Of a DNA stretch of 64,000 nucleotides, positions 32,904-44,309 are shown piece by piece; position 1 is the first letter of the stretch, and each line of letters begins with the position of its first letter. Source of the DNA: Primula veris (taxonomy: Eukaryota > Streptophyta > Magnoliopsida > Ericales > Primulaceae); the NCBI GenBank assembly GCA_963682055.1, contig OY821742.1:16461752-16525751 (forward strand). Reading direction: 5' to 3'. Under the pieces are notes generated by a model that saw only the letters and a program-made list of their open reading frames with translations, ran no database searches and was not told the origin of the DNA. The position numbers and the translations under genes are program-made.

Positions 32904-35841
32904 TTAGGGAAACATTTGTCTCCCTAGTAGCTCCTGACGAATGGAAGCAAGCTGCGAATTCATTTCTTCTTTTAACTTCGCTGAAAAATCCGCTTGTTGA
33001 GCTTCCATCAATTCCAACCTTTCAGTCATCGCCGCATTCTTTCTTTCAGCCACATCGGCTCGTTTAACTGCCTCATGAGCTTCTCTTTCTAAATCCGCAC
33101 GAGTACGCTTACCTTTGATCGAGGTTGTAGTCTTTGGTCCGTATCCTAGGCCACAAACATACCCAGCTTTTCTTCCAAATGTCAGCACAGACAACTCCTC
33201 ATCTGTGAGGCTAATACTTTCCGAAGCTGCATTAGTCTTATGCTTCTTTAAGTTCTCCTACAATGACCACGGAGTTTTCAGATATAGACAATCACCGTGT
33301 AGTTGGCCATAAATAAAGAAAAAAGAAAGGACAATCTTACATAAAAATCCTTAGCAGTTTCATTCACCCAAGTACCGTCATCCTTTTGATGAGTACTCTG
33401 ATAAAGCTCATCAAATTCAAGTTCCTTTTGCGTGTCACGATTTCGCTGAAAAATCAAACAAAAAGTAATTCGAAACAATCAAAATTGAGAGTAAAAAATA
33501 TCTTTGTAATGTTGACTTTTTAAATGACCCAAAATAACATTTAAACCCCTAATTGCTAACAAGCTTTACCTTATCGTATCTGATCTTTGAAAAAGCCTTT
33601 GTTCCGGCTATATGTGGATTTCTTAGTTTTGCTCTGTTCTTCTTGTTTCTTTCACTTCTAGCCTGATATAACACGAGTTTACTAAAATAAAGCAAAATAA
33701 ATTTAGAACATAGTAATAACCAAAGCTACGCATTGGTACCTTAAACTTTGGAGTGGTGAACAAATCGCAAAGATACATCCAATCTGCCTTTTTTATACAC
33801 TCGGGTGGATTTGAAAGTGCTGAAACGATGGTTCGATGCTCCAAGAATTTATCATGCAGATTAAAGCGCCAAGTATTATATCGTCTTGCCATCGAATGCT
33901 TGACGGATTCAATAACTCTGTCCTCTTCACTGAATAGAAACTTGTCCTGATAAAAAAAAACATACCATTCATATTGATGAAGCTAATGAAGAAAGTTTTT
34001 TTTGTTACTGTATTCATTGGCTACCACTTTGAGATGCATGTTACTATATTCCACAATGGCTTACCAGCAAAGAATGTGCAAAGAAAAGCTACCTAATAAA
34101 TAAATTCAGTATAGCCAAGAATACATAGAGTAACTACTTACACGAAGCCGGCTCATTATGGTATCCTTTATCTCATGATTAATGGAAACCCAAGAAACTG
34201 CTTGAAGTGGCGCAATTTGTCGAACAAGAACACCAATTTCAGTGGTAAACATGTTAGAGTGCTCACCGACTGCTCTATTGACATGTCTTGGAAATAGGAT
34301 CTCAAATTTGTTCCCACGTTCGAGTGTCTTAGCTAACTCAACGCCTTTAGTCTTTCCACGCTTTTTCCTGGGTTTGGAACATCCTAAAAAGAGTGTTGCG
34401 TCATATATTAGAAATAAGAAAGAAAATATGATTGAAAATACTTTTTTATACAAAATGTCAAGAGCAAAAGTCGAATCACTTACCAATAATATCAACATCA
34501 TGAAGCGAAGAACTTTGAGTGTTTGTGGATCCGCAAAAGCCTAAGACAAAACTCGTCTATATTAGAACTTTTTGATAAAAAACCAGATATCAATTAAAAT
34601 AATAGGAAATAAACTATCATAGCACTACAACCATTTGTATTCTTTGATGTTTCAGCTTGAATAGAAAACAAGCTTTCATGGCAACCCCTCATATCGTGCA
34701 AATCCTGTAAGAAGTAATTTCAGTACATGACATGACATTATCAATTTCACATAACACCACTAGGAGTGAAACTGACCTTTCTAAGGCTAGGGAGAAGAGA
34801 ACTGTTTTCCATATTTTGACTAGGATCATGATATGTAGCTTCAAAGCCTGTCGAATGGGGAATAAATTTACCAAACATGACACTAATACACCACACTAAT
34901 AAATTATAAGTACTTATAGCACGAAATAAGATACCGTACAAGACGAAAAGAAATAAACTATCAATTAAAGTTCAATACCATGTATGCTGTTTAATGTAGC
35001 TGCTTGATCGGAAAACAAGTTGTTACGACGATACCACATATCTTGCACATTCTGCAATGAGTATTTCAATTAATAGAACATATATGCAGTTTTATAGAAC
35101 ATTACATAGATTAAAACAAGTTGTTACGATTGATTGATGGATAGCCTCCAACCCTGTCCCTGGATTACTTCTCATATTAGGAAGTTGATCTCTTTTATTA
35201 TCAACTTGAGCAACGCTATTTTTCAAAGTTGGAACCTGGCCGACCTTCCTAGGCCTAGAGATAATACCATTCACTTCAATACTTTGACCAGGACGATGTT
35301 GGATAGCCTCCAAATCTGTTACGTGGGGTAAGAACCATCACAGGGGGACACATAAACATGACATTGATGAGTAATACAAGTTGTTAAGCAAGCTCTTACC
35401 AGTCCATTGATTACTTCTCATCACATGAAATTGATCTCTCTCATTACCAGTTTCACCTATAAAGTTTTTTGAAGTTGAAATCTCGCCTACCTTCCTAGGC
35501 CTCGAGAAAGGAGCATTCCGTTCAATATTTGCCCCTACCCTTTGTTTGCTTCTCATCATAGGAGGTTGAGCCTTTTCGTTACCTGCTTCAAAAGTGTTAT
35601 GCTATCACATTTTTCTTAACAAAATTCTTAAATAGTGGTTTTGGCTTCTTAGTTTTGCTAAATTTCAAATTTTTTGATAAAACAAACAAGAGACAACTAA
35701 AGATATAATGAAATAAATTATTCAAGGTTGAAACCAGAATTTGTTACCAGATTTTGGATAACTTCTCATCTCACCAACTCGTCGGGTGACTTTTGATATA
35801 ATCTTCTCAGATTTACCATGATTTATCTTTGGCGAAACCAT
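32904..35841 (-). CDS. CACTA TnpA-type protein (Ptta/En/Spm), 12 exons
   Basis: Exons: 35748-35841, 35400-35582, 35128-35315, 34979-35051, 34777-34847, 34632-34704, 34484-34540, 34142-34383, 33740-33946, 33570-33662, 33341-33445 and 32904-33257, all with GT-AG borders. They sum to 1740 bp, 579 residues plus stop. Residues near 250-420 match plant transposase (Ptta/En/Spm) proteins: FEILFPRHVNRAVGEHS, HEIKDTIMSRLR, FNLHDKFLEH and KKADWMYLCDLF. The C-terminus is a coiled coil (REAHEAVKRADVAERKN). Exons 2 and 3 are diverged duplicates (RPRKVG, MRSN), as are exons 4 and 6 (both 73 bp). TnpA proteins bind subterminal repeats and act with TnpD in excision. Confidence 0.8.
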
Positions 35842-36299
35842 CTCTAAAACCTATAAGAGGCTGCAAAGTGGCCTAAAAAGTATGAGAATTTCAGATAATG
35901 AAAAGAAAATGTAAATACGAAACAAAAAGTACAAATAATACTGTCACAGGGCAGAGAGTCACCTTTTGCCCTGCTATTGTGTGTATCATAAGAATGAAGA
36001 TTAACTCGTACAAATAATACTGAGGGATGTTGGCATTTAAAATATGTGTTCATACTATTCATCAATATATAAATACCGAGGGATGTTGGCATTTAAAATG
36101 AATGAAAGTTGCAAGTAGTGTTAACCTAATGAGATATAGTATTCATCTGAAATAAGCATAAAAAGTAAATATAAACAAGCAGCAAGAAAGTGAGCAAACA
36201 GGTTACTGGGCAAAATATAATCAAGTGAATTAACGAAGCAAGAGACGGAGATGGAAAGCGGACATGTCACCCAAGACTTTTATATATAGTTAGACTCTG

Positions 36300-39200
36300 C
36301 TAATTATCCTCATTCATAGTATTATTGTTATCAAAATCCAGATCCAATCCTTGCATTTCATGTTCTTGGTGCACCTCAAATCCATTATTCTGCTTGCCAA
36401 TTATACGGTTATCGTAAATCGAGCGTGGTAGTGATTTTTGAACAACTCGCCAATTTTTCCCCAATTTACTGTCTTTCAAATAAAATACTTGCCGTGCTTG
36501 GCTGGCTAGAACAAATGGGTCTTCTTTATACCACGTTTTTGTAACATTCACACTTACAAAGCCAAACTCATCCTTCTGTATTCCGCCCTTTGAACTACCT
36601 AAGTTCCACCAATCGCACCGAAAAAGTAAAACCCGGTTATTTCCAAGATATGACAGTTCAATTATATCTTTTAAAACACCGTAAAATTCAATAATCTCCT
36701 CTTTATGATCTCCATCAACAACTACACCGCTATTCTGTGTTCTTAGACGCATCTCACGTTTCTTGGTATGAAACCGCAGCCCATTTGTGACACATCCCGT
36801 GTAATGGGTTACTCGTTGGTCAGGACCTCTAGCTAAGTTAAGTAGTTGTGTTGTAGCCATGGACGGATTCTTATCATGCAGTCCTGAGACCTAAATTAGA
36901 AAAATAGATCAAACAGATTTGAAATTTAAAAACTAGAAAAATTAATTTTTGTATTTGGGGAAAATGACTTACATGTTTCAAGAACCACTCATGAAAATCT
37001 AGTGTTGGTTGATTCTCAACACTCAGTCTTTGCAACTGTAACTTGTATAGCCTGTATACAAGTATATGCATAGAAATTATAATGTGGAGCATGATAGAAA
37101 AAAGTTATATATTTGATTGTGGATCAAATAACACATCGATACACTTACTCGTAAAAGGGTTGAACTTCTTCACAGTTGTTAAGCACATATGACCTCACTT
37201 TCTCAAAGTCGGAGTAGCTTAGTTCAGAATAAACTTTTCCACCTAAATGTCGAAAAGGTAATGCAAAAATGGACAACCCATTGGCTTGTAGTCGGTCACA
37301 ACCATCATCATTTCGTTCCAATTTATTGTGCTTGGTTTCAACACCATCCAAATACATCGAGCAAAATGATAAACACTCGTTATCAATATAAGCTTCAGCT
37401 ATGGATCCTTCTGGACGAGCATTGTTCCGTACATAGCCCTTCAATTTGTGCATGCGCATTTCAAAAGGATACATCCAACGATATTGAACGGGTCCACCAA
37501 GCCTCACCTCTTGGGTTAGGTGAATAGTTAAGTGCATCATTATTGTAAAGAAACTTGGTGGGAAAAGTTTCTCAAGTTTGCATAAGGTCAATACAATATC
37601 TTTCTGAAGACGGTCTAACGCATCCAACTTTAACGTTTTAGATGTTAGATCCCGAAAAAATAAACCCAATTTAATTAAAGCCAACCGAACATCTTTACGT
37701 AGAGATCCGCGAATTGCAATTGGGAGTATTTGCTCTAATATAACATGACAATCGTGACTCTTTAACCCCTTAATTTGATTATCATCTGGATTCACATATT
37801 GCGATGTATTTGAAGCATACGAATCGGGAAACTTCACAGCATGTATAAACTCACAAAATTCTTTTTTTTCACTTGGCGAAAAAGTATACCATGCTTCGGG
37901 CAAGTATGTTTGACCATTGGCTTGGCCATCAACAAGCCTCAGATGCAATGATTCGTGTATACCCATAGCCTCCATATCAAGACGAGCTTTGTACGAGTCT
38001 TTTGTTTTCCCTTCAATATTCATCAATGTCCCCAAAACATTATCGCAAATGTTTTTTTCGACATGCATAACGTCGAGGTTGTGCCTCAACTTAAGGGTCC
38101 TCCAATAAGGCAAAGTGAAAAAAATACTTTTCTTTCTCCAGTTTAAGAATTTAGCAGATATTTTCCTTTTCTTTCTATTTTTGTCTAGTTTACCAAATAT
38201 CGGTTGCTCAACGTTTTTCAATTGCTCGAACACATCATAACCTGACAATTTTTTTGGTTGTGACCTACCCTCATTTTTCCCATCAAATGCCTTACTTTTC
38301 CGGAAATAATGATTATCGGGTAAGAACCGACGATGACCTAAATAACAAGTCGATCCCCAATTCTTTAAATAGTGATGAGAAGCATCTTCATTACAAGAAG
38401 GGCAAGCTAATTTCCCCTTGGTACTCCACCCTGACAAATCACCATAAGCGGGAAAATCGTTTATTGTCCATAAAACTGCAGCGTGCAATTGAAAACGGTT
38501 TCCAGAATATGCATCGTAAGTCTCAGTTCCAAATTCCCAAAGTTCTTTTAATTCATCTATCAAAGGTTGTAAAAAAACATCAATATCGATTCCTGGAGCT
38601 TTCGGACCCGGTATAAGCAAAGACATGATTTGGAATTGCTCTTTCATGCATAGCCATGGTGGAAGGTTGTACGGAACAAGAAATACCGGCCAAATACTAT
38701 AAGAACTATCATTTTCAAAAGGATCAAAACCGTCAGACGCTAAACCAAACCTAACGTTACGAGAGTCCGCGGAGAATGAAGGATGAGTTGCATCGAAATC
38801 TTTCCAAGCTTCAGAATCAGCAGGATGCCTTAGAACACCATCATTAACACATTCATCCTTATGCCATCTCATATTTTTAGCTGTCATTTTCGAAATAAAC
38901 AATCTATGCAACCTTTTCTTTAAAGGAAAATATCGCAATATTTTATAAGGCACCTTCTTTCCGCTACCTTCTTTTATTTTGTATCTGGGAGCCTTACAAG
39001 TAGGGCATACTTCCGCATCTTTATGCTCCTTCCAGAAAAGTACACAGTGATTTTTACAAACATGTATTCTTTCGTAAGAATGTCCTAAATCACGAATACT
39101 TCTCTTAGCCTCATAATAAGATTTAGGTAGCGAATCGCCATTTGGAAGTGCTTTTTTGAGCAGTGAGAGCAAATCTGTGAAGGATTTGTTACTCCACCCG

Positions 39201-39697
39201 TTCTTCAACTTAAGATGAAGTAGGTGTACAATGAAAGAAAACTTTGAAAAACTCTTACACCCTGGATACAATTCTTCTTCGGCATTTTCCATCATACTAG
39301 CAAACTTATCACCTTCTCCACTTTGACTACCCGTGTCATGCGGCAAAATTTCTTTACTCAGGTCATTCAACATGTCTAACACATCTGTAAAATCTTCATC
39401 CTCCTCATCTGAAGTATAATAATTTTCATACCCCTTGTCTTCTTCGTCACCACTCGATTCAAAGTTTTCACCATGGCGAGTCCATCTAGTGTACCCTTTT
39501 ACCATCCCAAATATAATAAGATGGTCTTCTACTTCATCCAAGGTAAGCTCATCACAATTAATACATTTAATACATGGACATAATATCATATCTTTTCCTG
39601 GTTCTAATTTTTCTTTGGCAAATGATATGAATTGCTTAACCCCATTCTCATATTCTACGGACAATCTATTACTCAATTGTATCCAATCTCTATCCAT
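36300..39697 (-). CDS. CACTA TnpD-type transposase (tnp2), three exons
   Basis: Exons 37149-39697, 36973-37051 and 36890 down to 36300 join with GT-AG borders to 3219 bp, 1072 residues plus stop, without interruption. N-terminal transposase-associated domain (about 1-75, MDRDWIQLSNR, CPCIKCIN). The tnp2 transposase core spans roughly 250-560 (CPTCKAPRY, LFISKMTAKNMRWH, LCMKEQF, LTIND-type GDLSGWSTKGKLACPSC, NLDVMHVEKNICDN). DUF4218 follows (about 690-800, MMHLTIHLTQEVRLGGPV, RWMYPFEM), and DUF4216 lies in exon 3 (FGFVSVNVTKTWYKEDPF). This is the full domain set of autonomous plant CACTA transposases; it performs DNA cleavage and joining in the nucleus. The longer exon is normal for the family. 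Confidence 0.9.
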
Positions 39698-41460
39698 TAC
39701 AACACTTAGAATCTGCTTTCAACCAGACATACACATGTAAGTTTATGTGAAGTAACCCAGCTATATATTATGCCGCAAATATACCAAGTATATATAACAA
39801 TGAACATTCAATTCAGCATCTTTAAATATACCGAGCTTTTATTTAAATAGAATTTGTCAAAGCAACTAAACTGACAGAAAAGAAAAGAAAAAAACTTGAC
39901 TCATTTAGCTTATTTTTAAGATTTTTAGTTCATACGACCGAAATATTTACTTCTCCAGCTGAGAAACCAAATACAAATAATTTTTAAAAACTACAAAATT
40001 TCAGCTTAAAAGCTGCAATCGAATAATCCACAGTTCAATTGTGCTTCAAACTCCATAAATACATAATTCTCCAATCAAATAACCAATTAACAACAATAAC
40101 AGTTATAATAATTTACATAAACCAATCTCTACCTCTTATCAACCAAATAATTAATTTACCAAAATCCGAAATATCAAATAAACAAAATTATTTTAATTTA
40201 TCGGTTCATCAAAGCAAAATATTCCCAATTCACAAAGCAGAGTATCCAATTAAAGCTAATAAAAAACATATATAAGCCAGTCACTACCGCTACAAACTCC
40301 ATATTCATTAAATAATTAAACCTAACATATCCAATAAAAAGCAAACTTAAAACAATATCCCAAATTAATTACTACCTCATCGTGCTCGAGCGATAATCAA
40401 TTAATCGAGATTAAATTCACGGCTGGTATCCGATTCAATTGATGCAAGTGACTAGCAACAAAAACATTTTTTATTTTTCCAGTTCATAATAAAAGCAAAA
40501 CATTCTCAATTAAAACAGATCATCCAATTAAAACTAATTAAAAACATTTATAACACAAGTGACTAGCGCTTCAAACTCCAAATTCATTAAATCTCCAGCC
40601 TAACATATCCAATAAAAAAAACAAACTTAAACAATAAACCGGAAATAAATTACTACCTGATCAAGCTCGAGTAATAATCAATTGAAATTGAAATTGAAAT
40701 TTTCATACTAATATATGAAAATAAGAAAATAACAGGTTCTTCCACCAGAAACTACTAATGTTTAAGGATAACCAAATCCGTTTACAAATAAAAAATAACA
40801 CGGAACTTCAAATTCCGTTTGAAGGTAATATTCCTCCAACATAAAATATTCCTTATTCGATTCGAGGACATAGAAATGAGTAACAGGGTTTCTTTATTCG
40901 ATTAAAAATGATAATCTCAACGTATTAATGTTTAATGTGATGTTCTATATAACAAACAGCTTATAAGCTCTTAATGCAATCCAATTTTTATGCCAGTAAC
41001 AAACTTAAAAATACAGCTTAAAAGTTGCAAATCAAACATTCTAATTATTTACTTCTAATAAGTTGTTAATGCAATAATTAATCATGTGATGAACAGATTC
41101 ATCAATGAAAACAATATTAATTAATGATTCGAGTATGTAACCAAATTTGAGCTTAATATACATCATACACTATATACATAAGCACCAATTAATGACAAAA
41201 TTCATTATAAAAACACATAAACAAGCAATAATTAACATTATTGAAGATGAATTTACATTATTGAAGATAAAACAAAATATAAATTACATACCAATCGAGC
41301 TAGGGTTTCTGTAGATGTAGATGAGGATCGAAATTATATGTAGATGAGAACACACGCGATGACCAAAGAAAAGCTTCGTCGTAGATGTATGGTGGATCTC
41401 CGTCGTCTTCACGGTGGAGCTCCGGGAGGAGGGAGAGAGAGAGAGAGAGAGAGAATGATC
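39698..41460 (-). promoter_or_regulatory. CACTA transposase 5' region with probable UTR intron
   Basis: No coding potential. A 5' UTR exon appears to end at a donor at 41292 (GATTG|GTATGT on the minus strand) and to rejoin at an acceptor near 39717, giving a UTR intron of about 1.6 kb. A (GA)n run lies at 41436-41453. A tandem duplication of about 285 bp (around 40320-40400 and 40607-40690) repeats the segment TACTACCT(C/G)ATC...CTCGAG with a further donor-like GTAGTAATT in each copy. Confidence 0.45.
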
Positions 41461-41474
41461 TAGAAAGAAATTTC

Positions 41475-41770
41475 TAATAAGTGTGACTAAGCTGCTTAAA
41501 GTTTTAAGTTTTATACGTATTGTTGCTTATGTATATAGTGTGACTAAATAAGTGTGACTAAGCTGCTTAAAGTTTTAAGTTTTAATTGTGACCAAATTTC
41601 TAATAATAATAGGGAGAATAACTAAATTCACACAAACTTCAATTGTGTCAATATTAATTAGTAAAACTAAAAATCTGGCCACTATATCATAAACATATTA
41701 ATTAGTGACCTAAAAAAACTTTTATCACTTAAAAGACACACATTTAGTGATCACATCAAATAAGTTGGTC
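41475..41770. repeat. CACTA subterminal repeats, tnpD-gene end
   Basis: Repeated GTGTGACTAA, GTGACCTAAAA, AGTGATCAC and TTGGTCA motifs plus a duplicated AAGCTGCTTAAAGTTTTAAG segment (41489-41508, 41560-41579). Confidence 0.7.
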
Positions 41771-41845
41771 ATTATATACCATAATTGTTGTAGTGTTATC
41801 AACAATTATCAACAATTATCAACAATTGAAATTAACCAAACACAT

Positions 41846-42160
41846 AAAAAAAATATGCAAAAATGGGACAAATATAAACAATTATTGTAATTAATATAAA
41901 CAAACAACAAAAAATTATATATAGCTAAGTGAATTATCCATTTGCATATTTTATATATTTTTTCCTATTTTACAAATTGAAATTACAAAAAAAAAAAAAA
42001 AATCATGCAAAAATGGGACAAATATCAACAATTATTATAATTTCTATAATTAATATAAACAAACAACAAATAATTATATATAGCTAAGTGAATAATCAAT
42101 TTGCATATTTTATATATTTTTTCCTATTTTACAAATTGAAATTACACAAAATAAATAATA
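41846..42160. repeat. Tandem duplication of about 150 bp in the PMD 5' intron
   Basis: Two near-identical copies, each with ATGCAAAAATGGGACAAATA, ATATAGCTAAGTGAAT and TTTTTTCCTATTTTACAAA. They lie between the CACTA insertion and the 5' UTR exon of the PMD gene. Confidence 0.9.
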
Positions 42161-42439
42161 AATTAGAGAATAAAAGATATACCCTTGAATTATGGATAAA
42201 TTTGATTGATGATTTGGGGTTTTTTGTTAAGAAATTTAATAGGTAATGTGTTTGATTGATTTGGGTGGTTTTTTTGGATGAAAATTGGGGGTTTTTGAGA
42301 GAAAGAGAGAGAATGTAGTATAAAAATTGTTTTTTTTAAAAAAAAAACGTAAGTTTCTGTTTTTCAGGGACCTGTTGTGTAATTTTTGCGCAGGGACTGA
42401 CTGTGTAATTCTGAAAAGTAGGGACTGACTGTGTAATTT

Positions 42440-42641
42440 CTGCAGAAATTACACAGACCGTAGATTAAATCTACGGTTTACAGTGATTCACTGTAAACCG
42501 TAGATTTAATCTACGGTTTGCATTAAATGAATACAAACCGTAGATTAAATCTACGGTTTACAGTGAATCACTGTAGACCGTAGATTTAATCTACGGTCTG
42601 TGCGTTTTTAAAGAATTTTTGAAGTTAAAAAATCCAACCTC
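42440..42641. repeat. Right terminal repeat of the MULE
   Basis: Two large inverted pairs of ACCGTAGATTAAATCTACGG units separated by GTGATTCACTG-type centres (42467-42603), then CTGTGCGTTTTTAAAG and the terminal AACCTC. It is preceded by two direct repeats of GGGACTGACTGTGTAATT. Confidence 0.85.
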
Positions 42642-42650
42642 TTTAAAAAT

Positions 42651-44304
42651 AAGTTGAGCAATGGTGCCAAAGCATGGTTGAAAATTTGGGAAATGGAAAC
42701 GTACTATAAAATTTTAAGATAACATAAAAGGTTGATATAATAAAATATTAACGATAAAATATATATATGAAACTTATTAAATTCATATGAATTTATTGAT
42801 TACATGATAAAAATTTGAAAAAAAATATTAATTTCATATATTTCATTATATATAGTAGCTCGAATTTGAGTAACTAAACAAACAATTTATTTATATATTA
42901 TTTATTCTCTTTTAGTAACTTTATTTCATAATGTCTAGTGTGTTTTTTTTTTTATTACATAAAATCCATGTTTGTTTACATTATTGAGAGGGTTATATGA
43001 TTAATTATCCCAATGGTCTCACTCAAACATTTGTTTGACATACCATTTGTCAATATGTATTAAAAGAGGTATTAGACTATTACATCTACAATGAGTATTG
43101 GACCATTACATGTATAATAGATGTATTAGTTATACCACATCAGGTGGTATTAATATTACCTATGTTCAGACTATATATACTATGTTACTAATAGTACACA
43201 TATATCCTATACAATATACAAACATGGCAAAATTGTATTGTAAAAGCTTCCTTAAGGTTCTAGTAAATTATATTTGTTATATTATTGGAATCATGAAAAG
43301 TTTAATAAAGATTTTACAATTTTTCATTTAAGTTTTTGAAACGTTTCCCTTAAAATTTTGAAGGAGTACGGTTTCCGTTTACGAAACGGTTTTCCACATA
43401 TCTATAACTACATAGAGTTTCTCGTAAATTTGGGCTAAAACAGCCAAAAATTGTGGTAATTAAGGTAGGGGTTAAAATGCAAAATGAATAAATAAGGGGT
43501 TAAAAGCAAAGTCGGTCATTGGGTCAACCAAGCCAACGACCGGATCGATCAAGAAGTGACGGACCGAGAAGATTTTTCTTTTGAATTTTTTTTATACAAA
43601 TGGGTGAATTTGTCTTTATCCATAAAGGTATAAGCGTGAAAATTTTCAGTCTGTCTAAACTTTTGTGGATTTTTTTAACCAACACTTGTTAAAAGCATGC
43701 CTAAAGTAATTCTTGTCAACCGAATCTTCTATGAGGAGATTGGTAAACGATCAGATTTAATTGTTTGGAGTTCGGTTTTGGGACGGTGTTCAATTTTTTG
43801 TTACCATTGATTATGAAATGAATATTTTATTTACCTGTTATTCGTATTATGATAAAAAAATATGAAACTAAATATCAATCAGACACTTAAAAGAATTAAT
43901 TGAATATTTATTTTCATTCAAAATCATTCATTAATTAAAAAGTACTTAAATTCATATAAATCAAAAAGTTTAGTAGAAAAAAATTACATCATTTTAAAAA
44001 TAGATTTATTAAATAAAACTAACTGGTACTAATTTACTATCAAAGAATTAATTAAATCTAAACAATTTAATTTAGTCAAATAATAAACTATTATTGACCA
44101 ATAAAATAATTCATCAATTAAGTTTAAATAGTTTCTAATCAACTCTTATCTTTTTTGTTAGTTCTGTAGTGCGATGTAATTGTTTGTCAAATTAACACAG
44201 TTTTATATGAATAGGTTAACAGGCTTCATGGAATAATCTGTGCAGGCTTTGGAAACAGTAAACAATCGAAGACTAGACCATTTACAAAAGGTAAAAGCTA
44301 GGGA
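42651..44304. other. Intergenic, original upstream flank of the RNI-like gene
   Basis: AT-rich with no supported gene. The last 65 bp contain an acceptor-like TGTGCAG (44239-44245) followed by an open, charged reading frame that continues across the copia insertion site. Confidence 0.5.
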
Positions 44305-44309
44305 AGAGT

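Larger units (their letters stand above)
32381..41798 (-). mobile_element. Complete CACTA (En/Spm) transposon
   Basis: The element is 32384-41795 (9412 bp). The ends CACTACAACAGTTA and, reversed, CACTACAACAATTA form the inverted terminal repeat, flanked by the 3-bp duplication TTA (32381-32383, 41796-41798). Both canonical genes are present on the minus strand: TnpD-type transposase (36300-39697) and TnpA-type protein (32904-35841), each splicing into an uninterrupted frame. Subterminal regions carry repeated GTGAC/GTCAC motifs. It is nested in the 5' intron of the MULE PMD gene, so it is the younger insertion. Confidence 0.93.
29690..42310 (-). pseudogene. Plant mobile domain (PMD, MAIN-like) gene of the MULE, interrupted
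   Basis: Predicted parts: a CT-rich 5' UTR (about 42310-42183), donor at 42182, a 5' intron that now contains the CACTA element, acceptor before 31969, coding exons 31105-31964, 30893-30989 and 30329-30757, and a 3' exon region down to about 29700 with an Asp-rich run and a Ser/Gly/Arg-rich tail. The translation starts MADPGPHIKG and holds the PMD core (IRAGFYGIHSIG, WCDELHTFHF, ISLQDVEIMLGL). Exon 4 has TGA at 30526-30524 between KHD and PLLCGEFIAVWNDR, limiting the product to 396 residues; a Trp codon is the likely ancestor. The last exon also has stops in the frame read. PMD proteins occur as host silencing factors (MAIN/MAIL) and as passengers in transposons; biochemical role unknown. Confidence 0.75.
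25131..42650 (-). mobile_element. Mutator-like element carrying transposase-OTU and PMD genes
   Basis: The element proper is 25140-42641 (17,502 bp; about 8.1 kb without the nested CACTA). It starts GAGGTGCAATAC and ends AACCTC, and is flanked by the identical 9-bp TTTAAAAAT (25131-25139 and 42642-42650), the duplication length diagnostic of Mutator elements. Ends are imperfect inverted repeats: after GAGGT both continue through CAAAA, TTTAAAA, CGCA and then AGATTAAATCTACGG palindromes. Both internal genes run on the minus strand: transposase with OTU domain (25900-28598) and a PMD gene (about 29700-42300). The insertion lies 80 bp upstream of the RNI-like ATG, in keeping with the MULE preference for 5' gene regions. 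Confidence 0.85.

Noticed and set aside
25131..42650. Captured host MAIN/MAIL gene outside any transposon
   Set aside because: Termini and duplication enclose the PMD gene within the MULE, and its CT-rich UTR lies just inside the right terminal repeat.
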